A stretch of DNA of 64,000 nt from the NCBI GenBank assembly GCA_038380795.1, contig CM076259.1, forward strand, positions 99,063,739-99,127,738, written 5' to 3'. The notes beneath the pieces were generated by a model, which worked only from the letters and a program-made list of their open reading frames with translations, was not told the DNA's origin and ran no database searches. Source of the stretch: Pyrocephalus nanus (taxonomy: Eukaryota; Chordata; Aves; Passeriformes; Tyrannidae). A program made the position numbers and the translations under genes. This document shows positions 42,750-55,959 of this stretch, in pieces (position 1 is the first letter of the stretch; every line of letters begins with the position of its first letter).

Positions 42750-43860
42750 AATCATGGAATCATATATGTTTTAAGGAACTTTTGAAGTCCAGACTCCTTT
42801 TCAAAGTAAATCAAATCAGACTGAGTTGCTCAGGGCCTTGTTGAGTTTTGAGTATCTCCAAGGACAAATATTTCTCAGCCTCCCTGAGTAACTTGTTTCA
42901 GTGTCAGACCACCCCGAGGTGAAAGAGGTTTTCTTGTCCCTAATCAGAATTCCCCATGTTCCCCCATGTATCCGTTGCTTCTCCTCTTATCACTGTGCAC
43001 CTTTGAAAAGAGTCTGGCTCCACCATCTCTATAACCTCTCAGTAGGTGTTTGGAGACAGTAGCAATATCCCTTTGTTTTTTCTTCAGGCTGAACCAGCCC
43101 AGTTCTCTTGCCCTCTCCTCTTTCTTTACATGTGCTGTCCCTCTAACCATCCCAGTGGCTCTGTGTAAATGCATTCCAGTGTGTCTGTGTCTTTCTTATG
43201 TTGGGGACTTCAAAGCTCTACACAGTGCCCCAGAAGGGGTGAGCAGAGGAGGAAGGAAACATTTGCCTTAGCTTGCTGGCCACACTCTCACTAGTACAGC
43301 CCAGGTTGTCATGGGCTGCCTTTGCCACAGGCACATTCCTGGCTCATATTTAGTGTATTTCACCAGGAACCCCAGGTCCTCTTCTGTAAAGCTGTGTTGT
43401 AGCTGGTCTGTCCCCAGCATATACCAGGCTTATTGCCCTTCAGGTTCAGGCCATTTACCTTTGTTGAGGTTTTCATGAAGTTCCCATTTCTACAGTCTGT
43501 TGAAGTTTCTTTGAACAGCAGATTTGTCCAACAGCATATCAACTCCATATGGTATTGTGCATGAACTTACTGAGTGCACCTCTGTTGCACTGCTCAGGTT
43601 GTTAATAAATAAATTAAACAGTATTAGCTCCAGTATCAATCCCTCAGGCATGTGGCAGGTAACCAGCTGCCAGTTAAACTTCGCACAGTTGACCACAACC
43701 CTCCAAGCCTGAGGAACAAGCCGATATTCCACCCAATTTATCATCCACCTCAGGAGTGCCCATCTCACTATTTTGGCTATGGGATACTGTGGAAGACTCT
43801 ATCAAAAGCATTTCACATTCTAGGAATGCTTAAATTTGTCTATCTTCTCCACCCTTTCTG
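42750..43860 (-). mobile_element. CR1 LINE, minus strand, with decayed reverse transcriptase
   Basis: On the minus strand, 43768-43490 reads WMINWVEYRLVPQAWRVVVN, then PEGLILELILFNLFINNL and QRNFNRL. These are degraded matches to the CR1 blocks for the PQGS and FIND motifs and the RDLDRL region. The 3' tail lies toward 42750, ending in a reversed TGATTCCATGAT-like motif. About 1.1 kb, 5' truncated, inactive. Its left part is closely similar to the copy at 31881. Confidence 0.85.
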
Positions 43861-46800
43861 TGTAGAGCAATCCATTTTAAGCACTGAAAATTACCTGTCA
43901 GTCCTGACACTGAACAGAAATGCCTTTTCACCCTTATTTTCCTTGAGAGTTAGTAGATATAGGCACTTCCAGAGGTAAATCAGTTTGCCAAGAGCATAAT
44001 TAACTCCAAGAGTTTTCTATTGCTGCTAAGCAAATGGTCTTTTTTGTTTGTTTGATTGGTTGGGTTTTTTTAATTATTTGTTTTAAATCCTTGTTATGTC
44101 CCTTAACCCCTTCTGATTTTATCCCGCTTATATTGTTTTCTTCATATTTACTGAGGGATGTCTGTGTTCCTTGCATAATTCCTCTTTAATTCTCATGTTG
44201 TTCTAAAAATCTTGGTACAGTCACAGTCATTTCTTATCTTTGCTGTCTGTCTAGCATTAGAGAGGTTTGCTGTTCTCTGTCCATTTATAGATCTCTTCAG
44301 TTAGTGCTACCTTCCTGGCAGTCTTCTGTCATTTAAATTAAGTTTCCAGAAGTTTCCATCTTCCTGGTCCTTGAATGTGTTACAGTTTGGTTTATTTTCC
44401 TTCTAATGCTTTGACTTCTTCCTCTCCTTACAATAATGAACTCTTCTCATTCACGTTGTTGCCTTGCTTCCCACCTTCATGTTTTCAGCCATTTTCTAGT
44501 GAAAATCAAATTGAGAATAGATACTTCACCAGTAGCTTCTACTTTGCATGGTTGAGAAGGGGGGAGTTAGATGGGAGACAGGGCAAGGGAAAAATCATTG
44601 CCAGAACAATTTTCTGGAATGACTCTGCCTATGCTAGGAGATTTCAGCATTCCTGAGAGTACTGCTGACCTTTAGAGCATGATCCTTTGTGCTAACAAAC
44701 TGTTAAACTGTGCCCTGGTGTGAGTTTGGCCCTTCCAGATAGTGCTTTCCCCAAATACTTCCTGGGGCAGTTCAGCATATTGTCATTCTGGGGGTCATTA
44801 CCAATAGGCTGTTTGCTCACAACACTGATTTGGAAGCAAAGAGATTTTATCTAATTACACGCTACTTTGACTAGGAAAATTATTGGATGTATTTTGTTCA
44901 CTGGTATGTAAGAGCCTGTAACATTTGGTATATAACCCTGTACATTTGGTTTTCCAACAGATTTGATGACTCCATGTATCATTAGGCACTGTCTTTTGTA
45001 GGTTTCTGCTGACTGTTTGAAAATTGCTCCTCCTCCTCCTGATTATTACTTAACAGATATTATGTTTAGATAGGCCTGCATTTCATCTCTTCTTGAGCTT
45101 CACAAACACTCTGTATCTTCTTGGTGTGAACTTTAACAATATTTCCATTGTCTTGCATTTTTGCTGCTTAGTTAGCAGGATGCATCTATCCCTTTCCCAT
45201 GCAAAAGGACCTTTTAACCATAACCATTAGCTGAGAGCTGCCTCCCAGTTTCTTTCACAGCATGTTGGTGAAATGCAGTTTTGAGAGAGCTATCAGAAAG
45301 GGTTTGGAGCAATAAAAAGAAGCATAAGGAGAAGGATGACAAATGTTAGTGATGTTCTGGAGTCTGGGAAAGCTGGTCAGCCCATGGGATTTAGAAAGTT
45401 TTGGGGTGTTCCATGTTGGGGAAAGGACAGAGGAGAAGATTCAGCTGACAGTAAGTGGGATGTCAGAATGTTGTAGACTTCGGAAGGCAAATCAGGAAGC
45501 ATGGTGACAAACCCTTTCTCTCTGCCCCACCTTATTCTTAGCTGTTCCCTCATTCTTTTGACCCTTCTTTCTCAATCCCCTGGTATGCAAAATTCACCAC
45601 TACCACCAGAACAGGAGGGGAAACAGGGGTCTGTGCAAGCAGGAGGTGGATTCAGGCTGTGTATGCTGCTGTTACAGCTGTCTGTTCCATACAATTGTTT
45701 GTTTAAAGCAGCAAATGTCTCTTTTGCTTTTCTAACAAAGCTAAATGCTATGTTGCTGCTACTAGATTGCCAAGGCTCCTGATACAGAGTATTTGCTCAT
45801 GAAAATAACTTCACCTTTCCTGATACAGAATATTTTGTTGTGGAAATAATTTACCTTTATCTTTCTTACTGAGAGAGAAACCTTGTCCTTTTCTTAGCAC
45901 TGGAGCCGTGCTGTGACTGTGTCCCTAAAAATAATTATAGAATTTGTGGAGACCTGTGAAACTTCCAATATAGCTAGTCAAGAGAAACATAGGAACAAGA
46001 TAGATAAAGGGGCAGAGCGCAGTTATTTTACTTTTTTAATTCTTGAAGAACCCAGGAAATTTCTCTTGTTTTGATTGTTGTCAAGAAATGGCTTGAGGTT
46101 TTTCATTTATTTCTTTTTAAAAACATGTGCACCTTCCTTTTCCTTTGTAAGATAGTTCCATAAAGGTGAACAGAAAGCAGGAAACAAGATTATAGGACTT
46201 GCAGAGGGAAAAATGAGAAGCTTTAAAGACTTGAAAATATTTAAATATCTCAAAGAAGGTTTTAAAATACAGAGTCCTCATTTGATAAAAATAATACAAG
46301 AATCCTGGTGAATGATTTGATGAAAACAGTCCTTGAGCCAAAGGCAACAAGTTTATATACATACAAAGCTTTAACTTTCATCCAAATCAGAAGGTTACAC
46401 AATGGATGCATTATTATGTATTTTATTTATGAGTAATTTTATTCACTCATATGCTTCACAGAATATTAGGGTAGAACTTCGTGAGTAATTTGAAGTCAGG
46501 ATACGAGACAAGATCAGAAAACAAACCCATGTAATACTTTTAGGATCTGTTATTATTATACCATTATGTTTAAACAAAATTACTGAGGACTTTATACTAC
46601 TTTACAAAAATTTTAGAAGGAAATACGCACTGTCATATTATTTCTCATCAATAATTATTTCTCTCTGCTTAGTCTCATAATAGAAGTGAACGTTAATGGG
46701 TGGATTGTTTGAAGCAGATTTATGTACATATACTTCCCATTTATAACTCTCTCTCTTTTTTTTTTTTTCTTGTAAAGGCTTCATATGTTTTAGGATGCTT

Positions 46801-48384
46801 AATTATCTGAAGTCTTTGCATGACCTCATTGATGTAGAATTTTTTTTTTTTTTTTTACTGTATGACATTTGCTTTCTATTCTTGCAAAATCAAACCTACA
46901 TATGTGCGCTTGAAAGTTTCCAGTTCCTTCTAATCTGGGGGGAAACCTTTAGAGTGTGAAGATTTGTGCAATTACTAAGTTGTACAATTGCTAAGCTCTG
47001 TGGAAATAGCTGCTGTGTTTTAAGCCTGTTCTAGTAATTTTTTTTTTTTTAATTTGGCATCAATTTTTTTAAAACAGTATGTGTCTCATAAGAATCATGA
47101 TATAAAATTCCACACATAAGTAGGTCCACTTTAAAATGGAAATGTTCTCCACATATATGCTCCTCCTTACAAGCCAATGACCTTTTGCTAAGGAGGTTAG
47201 CAGTTCCCCTGACAGTCTCAGCATGGCAGTTCCTACTTTACTTGGGAATTCAAGCACCACAGAAGCAGCACTTCCATATTGCTCTCTCACTCACCTTCCT
47301 TCCACTTCACAATAAGTCTTCACCTGATCATGGGGCATGAAAGAATTTATTTTTAATGAGAATGAAGCTAATAAACACAAGATGCTGTAGTTTCTCTCTG
47401 GAGAAAAGATGAAGTAAAACCCCCATGTGTTCAATTCTGCACAAAACTAATGAAGCTATCATTGAAATCAGCCTGGGATATTAAAAAAAAAAATATTAGT
47501 GATATATCTTTCATTTGGTTTGATTTGTATATAAACAAAGGCAACATGAAGAAACATTTTGAAGGTGAAGTGACATCAGGTGACTTAGGGGTACCAGGTC
47601 TTGTTATGTTTCATCTAACTTTCAGTACTTGTTATGCTAGTGTTAGTGAAACTTGATTTACATGCCTGTATCTAGAGAAGAAAATATTTCTCACATCAGT
47701 TTTGAGTGAAACACACAACTTATACAGCTATCTCAAATAATAACACTATAGGGGAGTTGATTCAACCTTCTTCAGAGTATTTATGGAATTTTTCCACTTT
47801 TGCCAAATCCTTAGTTCAATTTTCTGTGAGACAAAACCCCCAAATATTATAACTGGTATTATATTAAGGTTCTATGCCAATTTCTAAAATAACTAGCAGT
47901 ATTTAATAGCAATCACACTGTGGGAACACAAAGGAGAAGGGAAGTTTTGACTCAGTAACTGATGGATTCTTTTTCAGTCCTGTTTTATTTCCAGAGTGTA
48001 CTTCAGATCTCTTCCTTTCAGTGTGCTTCTTTTTTGTTATCAAGAGGTAGTTGATAACAGATCTTGCCCTGATATGGAATACTCACTCAGATGTGGAAGC
48101 AAGGAAGTCTTCTTGTGACTCATTGCATAACCACAGCCAGAGAAACCACAAGGCAATTCCTAAAAACTTCCCTAGGCAAGTTTTACCTAAAGCTAATGGA
48201 AAGTCTATGTAATCTGAATGCATGATCTTGCTTTTAAAGTAGAAGTAATGCAGTAATGTTAGCAAAATGAGCAACATAGACATTGCAGCAATCTACCCTG
48301 CAACTTCAAAATAGACTGGGGGCTGTCTACTTTCAAGGAGACTTTTCTTTAGTTTGACCTGGCACTCTGGATTTGCATTGTCAG

Positions 48385-48440
48385 AACACAGGAACATAAC
48401 ATTAGAAAGTCTGCACTGGGTCAGACCAAATCTGAGAGAG
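48385..48440. mobile_element. Possible remnant of an ancient amniote interspersed repeat
   Basis: ACACAGGAACATAACATTAG and CTGCACTGGGTCAGACCAAA resemble a repeat I remember from reptile genomes (AACATAAGAA..CTGGGTCAGACCA). The match is short, and the family and strand are uncertain. Confidence 0.3.
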
Positions 48441-50698
48441 ACATACCTGACATTCTGCCCCTGACTAGAGTCAAAAGCATGTGCCTGTGGTTGTGCAAGC
48501 ATGATGTGAGTGTAGTCTAAGATTGTGATCTCCTTTATTTTGTTTTCTTCTCTTTCCTTATCTTTTTCCAGTCAAAAATGTCCATGCAGAATGGTTTTCT
48601 TTTGGAAAATTCGATTTGAGAGAAATGAGACACAGCATGGTGATGTGTTCATTTAGTAGAAGATTAAAGAATAGGACAGGCTTGCAGGCTAAGCTGGAGT
48701 CCTGTGGCTGCCCCTACTTAGAATCAAGATGCATAAAAGACAAGATAAAATTTTCTAAATTAGCCTGAAGCAGAATGCACAAGCTTTTGTCTTGCAAAAG
48801 AAACAGAAATCTATGATCTTTTATCTTGAACTAGGCTATTTTTAGAGGGGTAGAAAACAGTCTTCTGGAGAGTTTTAGTCTTTTGCCTCTGATACCTGCA
48901 TGGATGATATATAAAGATCTGCTCTATACTTCCACCTTACCTTGGCATTGATATGCTTTTTTCTCCCATAATGCAATCCCCAGTGCTTGTTTAATTCCAA
49001 GATTACTCTGCTGTCTTGTCTTTATTTACTCAGGCTCATGGTAACACAGAAGATGTTGAAGACTAGCACTTGTCAAACTGGGGGAATCAGAGGTAAAAGC
49101 CCTGGTACTAGGCTGAGATGTAGTATTCACAGATGAAGATTATGAGCTACTGTTCCATTGGAGTTCAAGGGGGCAAAATCATGGCAGAAAGGAAAAAAAA
49201 TGGTGAAAAGAAATTAAAGAAAGAGGTATTACAGAAACTGGAAGTAAACACTTGGGGGGGGGGGAGGAATTTAAACAGTATATGGTTGTTTTCATTGAAA
49301 AAGTTTAGAAATCATTTAGTAGTAGGAACTAAATCTCCCTGAAAAAAATAAAAATGTTTCATGGTTCACTGGGAAACCCAAATGGAAGGATCCCAATCTA
49401 AATTGCTAGGACAAAACAGTAGCAATTCCTGCACTTCCAAAAGAATATTTTCAGTTTACCATTTTAGCTACTGTTATGTGGCAGAAGATTTATGCTCAGT
49501 ACATTTTTAGATATAAGAATCTTGAAAGGTATCTCAAAGGTACTTTGTAAGATGTCTGGGAAAACTGTAGCATTATGAGGTGGCATATATATTTAAGTTT
49601 TTTAACTTGTCCTAGCTACAAGAATAACATAATGATTGCTTACTGCAGTTGAAATACAGCCACCAAAGATCAGACTGGAAAAACAGTGGTGAGTTTTCTG
49701 GGTTTCTCAGCAGCAAAGGACATTTTTTTTGTTGTTTAATCAAAGGCAGTTTAAGAGAAAATCTATTAGAGAAGCAGAGAACATCACTGTGTAGATAAGT
49801 AGGGGGCTTAGAACAGTCTAGACCACTGATGTGAAAATGTCCAGATAACAAAGCACGCAGTGAACAGTTAAATTTATGTAACCTGAAATTTAAAAATTCT
49901 TTCTTTTCTCTCCATTGATCATACATTGTATAAGGTGCACTTGTTAGACGATGATTAGAGCTGAGAAAGGTGTGTTATGATGCACATTAGAAGAAATTTA
50001 TGAAAGGTGTTTGGCTTAGCATCTTCCTTCAGAAGAAAATGTAAGAAGGCAATCAGCTCTTTTACAGAATAAAGTAGGTGAGACAGTAGGAGTTGCATCT
50101 GCTGACAAAGAAAAATGGAGCTAAGTGATCAAAGAGATTTCACTAGCAGCTGAACAGTACATTGTAGACCTGTGGATCTGAAATAGAAGCAGCAGATGAA
50201 ATATTCAGTATTCAGAAAATATCCAGAGGTAACATTAGAAATTATCATTGGAAGCCATAGAGCCAAGCAGGGAAACAATGGAGATTTGGAAGACAGCTGG
50301 GAGGGAGATTACTGGAGCTATGTGGAAGTTGGGTACAGCGAGGGGAATTTGGAAGCTGTGGGTGGCCAAGATCATGATGAAAATGCTAAGTTACTGAGCT
50401 AAGTTACAGGAACAACTGTAGGGAGTTTATGACAAAATTTTATACTTTCTCAGTAGGATTATTCATTTAACAACTTTTTATGGTTTTATACTTGCAGGAT
50501 AGAACAAGCTTTGAAAGAACCAGGTCAGCATTTGAAAACAATAGAATCACAGGTCTCAAAATGCAGAGATAATACGTTTGGACAGATGTGACTGTACTGC
50601 TGTCAGCTGCTGCTACTCCATATCAAGGCCTCTAATATTTGCTGTTTATTCTTCAAGACAAAGCTCTTGAAGACATGTGATTAGAGGCAAATAATAGC

Positions 50699-50740
50699 TT
50701 TTTTTTTCCTTTTTCTTTTTTTTTTTTTTTTTTTTTTTTA
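50699..50740. repeat. Poly-T tract
   Basis: About 40 bases, nearly all T with three C. Open frames on the minus strand giving a lysine run come from it. Confidence 0.9.
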
Positions 50741-53350
50741 AGGGAGATTCTGAGAAAATCTTGAAATCATCACTCAAATGTACACCAACAGTTAAAAATA
50801 CACACAACAAAAATAGCCTGAAATTGTTTATTTTAAATATTAGATTTTTCACGATCAACTCTTTCAAGACCAGAGCCATGATTAGTCAATATTTGATAAT
50901 TAAATGATGTAACTGAGGGCTGAAATTGGCCAATGGATTCTTTTACAAATCATGACTGTGATAGGAAGGAATGAAGTAGCTTGATATTCAGGTTGTATTT
51001 CCACAGATCCAACAGGGATTTTGTCAGTACTTTTAAAAGATTGCTTTTTTTTTTCCCCCAACAGATTTTTTCTCCCATAAAAATATTTTGTAATCAGAAA
51101 GAAAGAAAGAAAAAAAAAAACAAACTCATCAAAAAACCCAAAACAAACAGAAATCATGGTGACACAAAAACTCCAAAAGCCCTGAGTTACTTTCACATTT
51201 TTTCAGGTATAACAATTTTTAGTATGGGAATTGGAAGGAGAATCATAGAGCAAGCTGTATGGTAAGGTTTGCAAAACTGCACTGCAAAGGAAGCAAGATG
51301 GGTGGAAATTATTCAGTTTTTTGTAAATCAAAGTCTTTTGGTAGTCCAATTTCTGCTTCTGATATTTAAAACTCCCTTATTTTTCCTTGGCTCTCATACC
51401 TTTGCTGGAATTGCTTTCTGTTGCAGGAGCAGAATTACATATGCATTCTCAGGTCCAGCTGACTCATAGTTGTTTCAGTCTTTGTTCTGGCTAAACTGAC
51501 CAATACTTACTGACACCTTGTTACCAGAAAACAGCATTTTCTTGTTCTTTGCTGACTATTACATCCTATATCAGGCAAGACTGTTTCTAACCACATTGTG
51601 ATGATAAAAGGAAGAAGGCAATTTCCTGTTGAAAGTTTTACTTTCTGGTGTTAGGTAGGTGTTTTCCTTATTGTTCTCATTTAATCAAAAGAGTGATTTT
51701 TTTTTTCTTTTTTTTTTTTTTTTTCCTCTAAAAAGTACAAAGCTTTAAGTGAGGATGGCACTAACTTTTGAATTCTGGTCTACTATTTTAGTCTATCACA
51801 ACCAAAGGAAAGATAATCATACTCAGCATTTCAATCAGCATTATTTCTTTTGTATGACAGCCTCCACAGCTAGTTTTAATGACTGAAGTTTCTATATATT
51901 GTAGCAACAGAATAAACACTAAGTAGCTGTTGGGCACAAAAGTCTTAGAAGACTGAAAAGAATTGTCTGGGCATCCCACTAAGCGATCATATAATAGAAT
52001 ATGTACTAAATGTGAGGACAAGAGTTTTAACTTAGGGAAAAAAAAAAAAAGAGAGTGAGTCAAGACAATCACCAAGTTCATTGTAAGGTTCAGTACTGCC
52101 AAATATATTAAAAAAAACTCTTGGCAGGCCAAGTTGTTTTCTTGTCTTTTTCTGATTTTTAAACTTCTGGTGTTGTTTTGAGTCAACAATGAAGTATGGT
52201 TTTCCTTTATTATATTATTTTGAAGTTAAATTGTCCTTTTCTGTCTAGCAATGCTTTTTGTTCTGATAATCCTGAGGTCATATATCAACAAATTTTCTTT
52301 TTCACAGATTTGAAACCTGCAGTCTTAATGGGACCTGAGATGTTCTGTCACAGAAGCTAAGGATTTTAGAATAACCAGTATTAAAAATCACAACAAAATC
52401 AGGACAGTGGACAAAATTTGGAGTTGCAAGTAACTCAGGATAAAATTCAGCCTACAAAATTAGTTGTTAAAGAAGATGTATGTACTGGAAGAATCACAGG
52501 TTTAACCTTGAGATGCTTTTATGATCCTACAGTGCTGACAATTAAACAAATTTCTTTTTCAATGCATAAAGAGAAAATACAAAGAGGACAAAGGGTGAGT
52601 GGACCACTACACAGTTGTCATATACTGAAGTATTAGCAATGTATCAAACACCGGAATAAATTCTGGAATTATGCTGTGGTAAGTCACAAGACTTATTTTT
52701 CCCATTCTTGTCCATAAGCTGTATCCCCTGTTTATATCACCTCTGCAATGATGTGATACTTAGCAAGAAGTGTCTATGATTTGTGCAAGTATATAGACCA
52801 CCAGAAAATGGGAATGATAGCAACCCAAACTATTGGTCTGTAACTCCCCAACCCAAACCATTTACTACCCAGCTGTTGAATAAAATATTTCATTTGGGAC
52901 AAAAACTTGCTTTGTTTGGATTTTAACTGTCTGTTCTAGTGAACTATGCAACACAGCTGTTTATTTAGTCACAAATTATCCTACTAATAGAACAATATTA
53001 AACGTGTTCAAGACCTTGCTCCTTGAAGCAAAGGTTTGCTTAAGACAGGAAAACTGAGGCGGTTCTGAAGTAATTTATCCAAGCAACTTATTTATTTGTA
53101 TACCTATAACCTAAAACAGCTCACCTGAAAGCTAAGATCTTTTTGTCTTTGTCAATTTTTCAGACAGCTCTTTGCTCGTGAGGCTATTTCTAAGCAACAA
53201 CCGACAAAAACATGTTAGTGGAAAATGAACAGTGTATATATAGAATCGGTCGTGGGTTATTTAAGGACAGCTCTGGTAAATAAAAGTAGTTAGATAAAGA
53301 TCTAACTAAACACATACCTAGCTACAGCTGTATTCGGCAATTATATTTTT

Positions 53351-53367
53351 AGGTGACGGTGTCACCT
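53351..53367. promoter_or_regulatory. Perfect 7-bp inverted repeat at the edge of the PRPS2 CpG island
   Basis: AGGTGAC-GGT-GTCACCT. It contains split CRE-like halves (TGAC/GTCA) and CACCTG, an E-box type site. It sits about 450 bp before the PRPS2 ATG. Function is inferred only. Confidence 0.5.
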
Positions 53368-53540
53368 GAACCACATATTCCCATAGGCAGCCCCGTGAGG
53401 ATCTTCCGTTCGTGCCTCTCTTCAAGTGCGGGAGCGAAGCTCAGGCAGAGCTCTGCACGCCTGAGGCACAGCCCGGCCGAACGCCGCTCCAGAGCCAGGA
53501 CAGCAGCTGGGGGGGCACCTGGGTTTGGGGCTCGGGACAT

Positions 53541-53597
53541 GGAGGAGGAGGGGGAGGAGAGGACGAGGAGGAGGAGGGGGAGGAGGAGGAGGAGGGG
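53541..53597. repeat. GGA-rich polypurine tract in the PRPS2 promoter
   Basis: 57 bases of G and A with one C (53564). All on one strand, it could adopt triplex or G-quadruplex-like structure. It makes overlapping open frames with glutamate/arginine runs that are not genes. Confidence 0.85.
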
Positions 53598-53819
53598 CAG
53601 GGCCCCCCTGAACGCCCCCCTGCGGCCGCTGGGGCCGCCGGCATTACCTGTGCCCCGGGGCGCCCCCGACTCGCCCCGCCCTGTTCCCTCCCGCTCCGGG
53701 CGGCGGGGCGGGGGCGGGCCCGCACCGCGGCTATTTCACCCCGCACCGTGTTCCCCGCGCTCCTCGGTCGCTTTCGCCGCAGCCCCGACCTCGCCCGCCG
53801 GCCCGCGCTCGCCCCCGCC

Positions 53820-53941
53820 ATGCCGAACATCGTGCTGTTCAGCGGCAGCTCCCACCACGACCTGTCCCAGCGGGTGGCGGACCGGCTCGGGCTGGAGCTG
53901 GGCAAGGTGGTCACCAAGAAGTTCAGCAACCAGGAGACGAG
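53820..53941 (+). CDS. PRPS2: PRPS2 coding exon 1 (ribose-phosphate pyrophosphokinase 2), 40 codons + 2 nt
   Basis: PRPP synthetase makes phosphoribosyl pyrophosphate and AMP from ribose 5-phosphate and ATP, the entry step for purine, pyrimidine and pyridine nucleotide synthesis, in cytosolic hexamers. The exon reads [20 protein letters not shown], then [20 protein letters not shown], with AG left as a split serine codon, then donor AG|GTGCGT. IVLF at residues 4-7 and QRVAD point to PRPS2; PRPS1 has IKIF and QKIAD as I recall. H13 replaces the Q usual in mammals. The start is the family's standard MPNI with G at -3. The frame is open upstream to an ATG at 53412, but that part is GC-rich and low complexity. 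Position next to FRMPD4, same strand, matches human order. Confidence 0.95.
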
Positions 53942-55959
53942 GTGCGTCCCCGACCTCCCCTGTCCGCGGTAGCCGCTCTCACGCCCCGCTGGCGTCACGG
54001 GCGCGCCCCGGACACACCCCCATGGCCGGGCTGCTGCTGCTGCCGCTGCCGGCGGGTCCCGCCCCGCTGTCACCCCGGGCCGGCTGGGTCCCACGTGTGG
54101 CTGGCACCCGGAAGGTGCAGGGGCAGCCGCGGGGACACGGCGTGGTCCGGTGTGTCATGCCAGGTCCCTTCCTGGTTGCCCCACCCTCCCTGACCGCCTG
54201 CGGAGCACGAGCACGGCACGGGAGGCGTCCCCGCTGGCTTGTGCTGGCCCGGCTCGGCAGCGCTCCCGCCGGGTGCTCTTGGGTCGCGGAGCAGGGCTGG
54301 CGCGGCCTCGGCCGGGCAAAGAGCATCCTCCCTCCCGTGGGGAGGATGGTGTTTGCGACAGGCAGTCTGCGGCGACAGGTGCATCCCACTGCTCGCAGAT
54401 AGTTAACTATGCGGTAGATCAGCTTTGTCTACCTAAAGATAAAAATATCATCTTGATTTTATGAAGTACAGTATGTTATGCAGTTTTGTAAGGACAGGAT
54501 GGTGATGATGGATTAGACGCTTTAAAAAGGGCCTAGGTCAAATCACACTTGCAGAATTTGTCGCAGCCAGGTATTGGTTTGCATCAGCAGCTACTTGTGC
54601 ATGTGGTGGACCAATTACAGCTTTCCTCTGTAGCCCAAGACTGATGATCATGCATGAGGGTGATACAGTTGTTGTGATGGCCTTGGCTTACTCCTGAAAG
54701 TGCAGTCATACCATGCTCCTGGCCAGCCAAATGCAGAAAATGACTCTGGCAACAGTGCAAAAAGTTCTGCATTAAACCATCAGGATAGCTTGCTCACCTG
54801 GACTCTCTGAAAACTTGCCAGTGCTTTTTCTACCATTATACTCTCTCTTTACTAGTTTGTCATCTTAGCTTTCTGACCCACCTATTTTGCTCATTTCTAA
54901 TGAAGAATTTTAAATTGAGGTGAAAGTGGTACGTTCATCCCATGAGCTAGTATGACTGTGCAGCTGTTTTCTATATAGGTGTGTGAGTCTAGGCTGCCAG
55001 GTGATTCTAAAACACAACTTCCTGACTATATGTAGCTGGTTAGTCTCTGAAGTTCTTGTATGTTTATTTTTATCTGTTCTTGTTCTGAAACTCCTGAAAA
55101 AGCGTGTTTCCATTGTCTTCCTTTGAAAGATTAACATGATGTATTCTAAAGTTGGTCTTACAAAGCTTGTCCTTCTCTTCTGTCTACATTTTTGCATTCT
55201 CAGTTTAATTGCTCCTGTTCTAGTTATGCTCACTGGCATTACTATAAACCCTCTTCCATTGGTGTTTATGCAACCTAATGTTTGCACACTCTAGCTCTTC
55301 TATTCAGTCCTGATTAAATGAAGGCTTAAATCTTCTGTTAAGTCTTTCCAGCCTCATACTCACTTTATTGCTCTTTGATCTCTTTTCTGCATGATAAAAC
55401 TTAATTTGTGTATTTGGTTGCATGACTTTCTTGCTAACTTGTCTATTTTTTTTTTTTTAATGTTTGTTCTCTAGAGACACTTATCTTAATTTCTGCTTAA
55501 AATATAGCAAACAGTAGAACTAAATTGATTTGGATTTCATCCAAGGTAGAAGTTTATCTCCAAAGTTTGCATATTTATTTTATCAGGTAAGTCAAACTCT
55601 AGCCTTCAGGATGCAATAATCTCTAGTCTGTCATTCCACCTATTTTTCCAGGTGTGGAATATTGGCCTCTGCCATTAATAAAGAAGGTAGTGGTGACTGC
55701 AGTGTGTCAGTGGTTTGGCTAATCTAGTAGTGCCAGTTTATTTTGTTAGGCAAGTAGGGATGCAGTGTGGTATAGATATGAGGAATGTACTTAACAGAAA
55801 CATTTTTTCTAGTTGCTTCTGTTGCAACACTGTGATGCTGACATTATCTTTTTCTTTTATTCCATGAACTAAAATGCCTTAACACTTTAAATCTTTGTGT
55901 TTGGTTTAGTTTTGAGGTTTTTGTTTGTTTGGTTGGTTGATTTTTTGTTGGTTTTTTTT

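Larger units (their letters stand above)
43861..53230. other. Intergenic stretch, 9.4 kb, upstream of PRPS2; no gene seen
   Basis: AT-rich with T runs (near 46760, 46842, 47040, 50699-50740 and 51710), a G11 run at 49254-49264 and short open frames. A possible ancient repeat lies near 48385-48440. No exon is supported. Confidence 0.55.
53360..54400. promoter_or_regulatory. PRPS2: CpG island / promoter region of PRPS2
   Basis: Base composition changes abruptly from AT-rich to very GC- and CpG-rich near 53360 and returns near 54400. It covers the presumed promoter, 5' UTR, coding exon 1 and the start of intron 1. GC boxes (GGGGCGGGGC type) cluster at 53697-53719 and CCCCGCCC lies near 53675. 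There is no TATA box in the island; TATATATAG near 53236 is in the AT-rich flank and about 580 bp from the ATG. The layout fits a housekeeping CpG promoter. Confidence 0.85.

Noticed and set aside
53412..53972. Long overlapping open frames over the PRPS2 promoter on both strands (up to 349 aa), including one with glutamate/arginine runs
   Set aside because: They come from CpG-island composition and the GGA tract, overlap each other in several frames and match no protein I know. Only MPNI onward is real.
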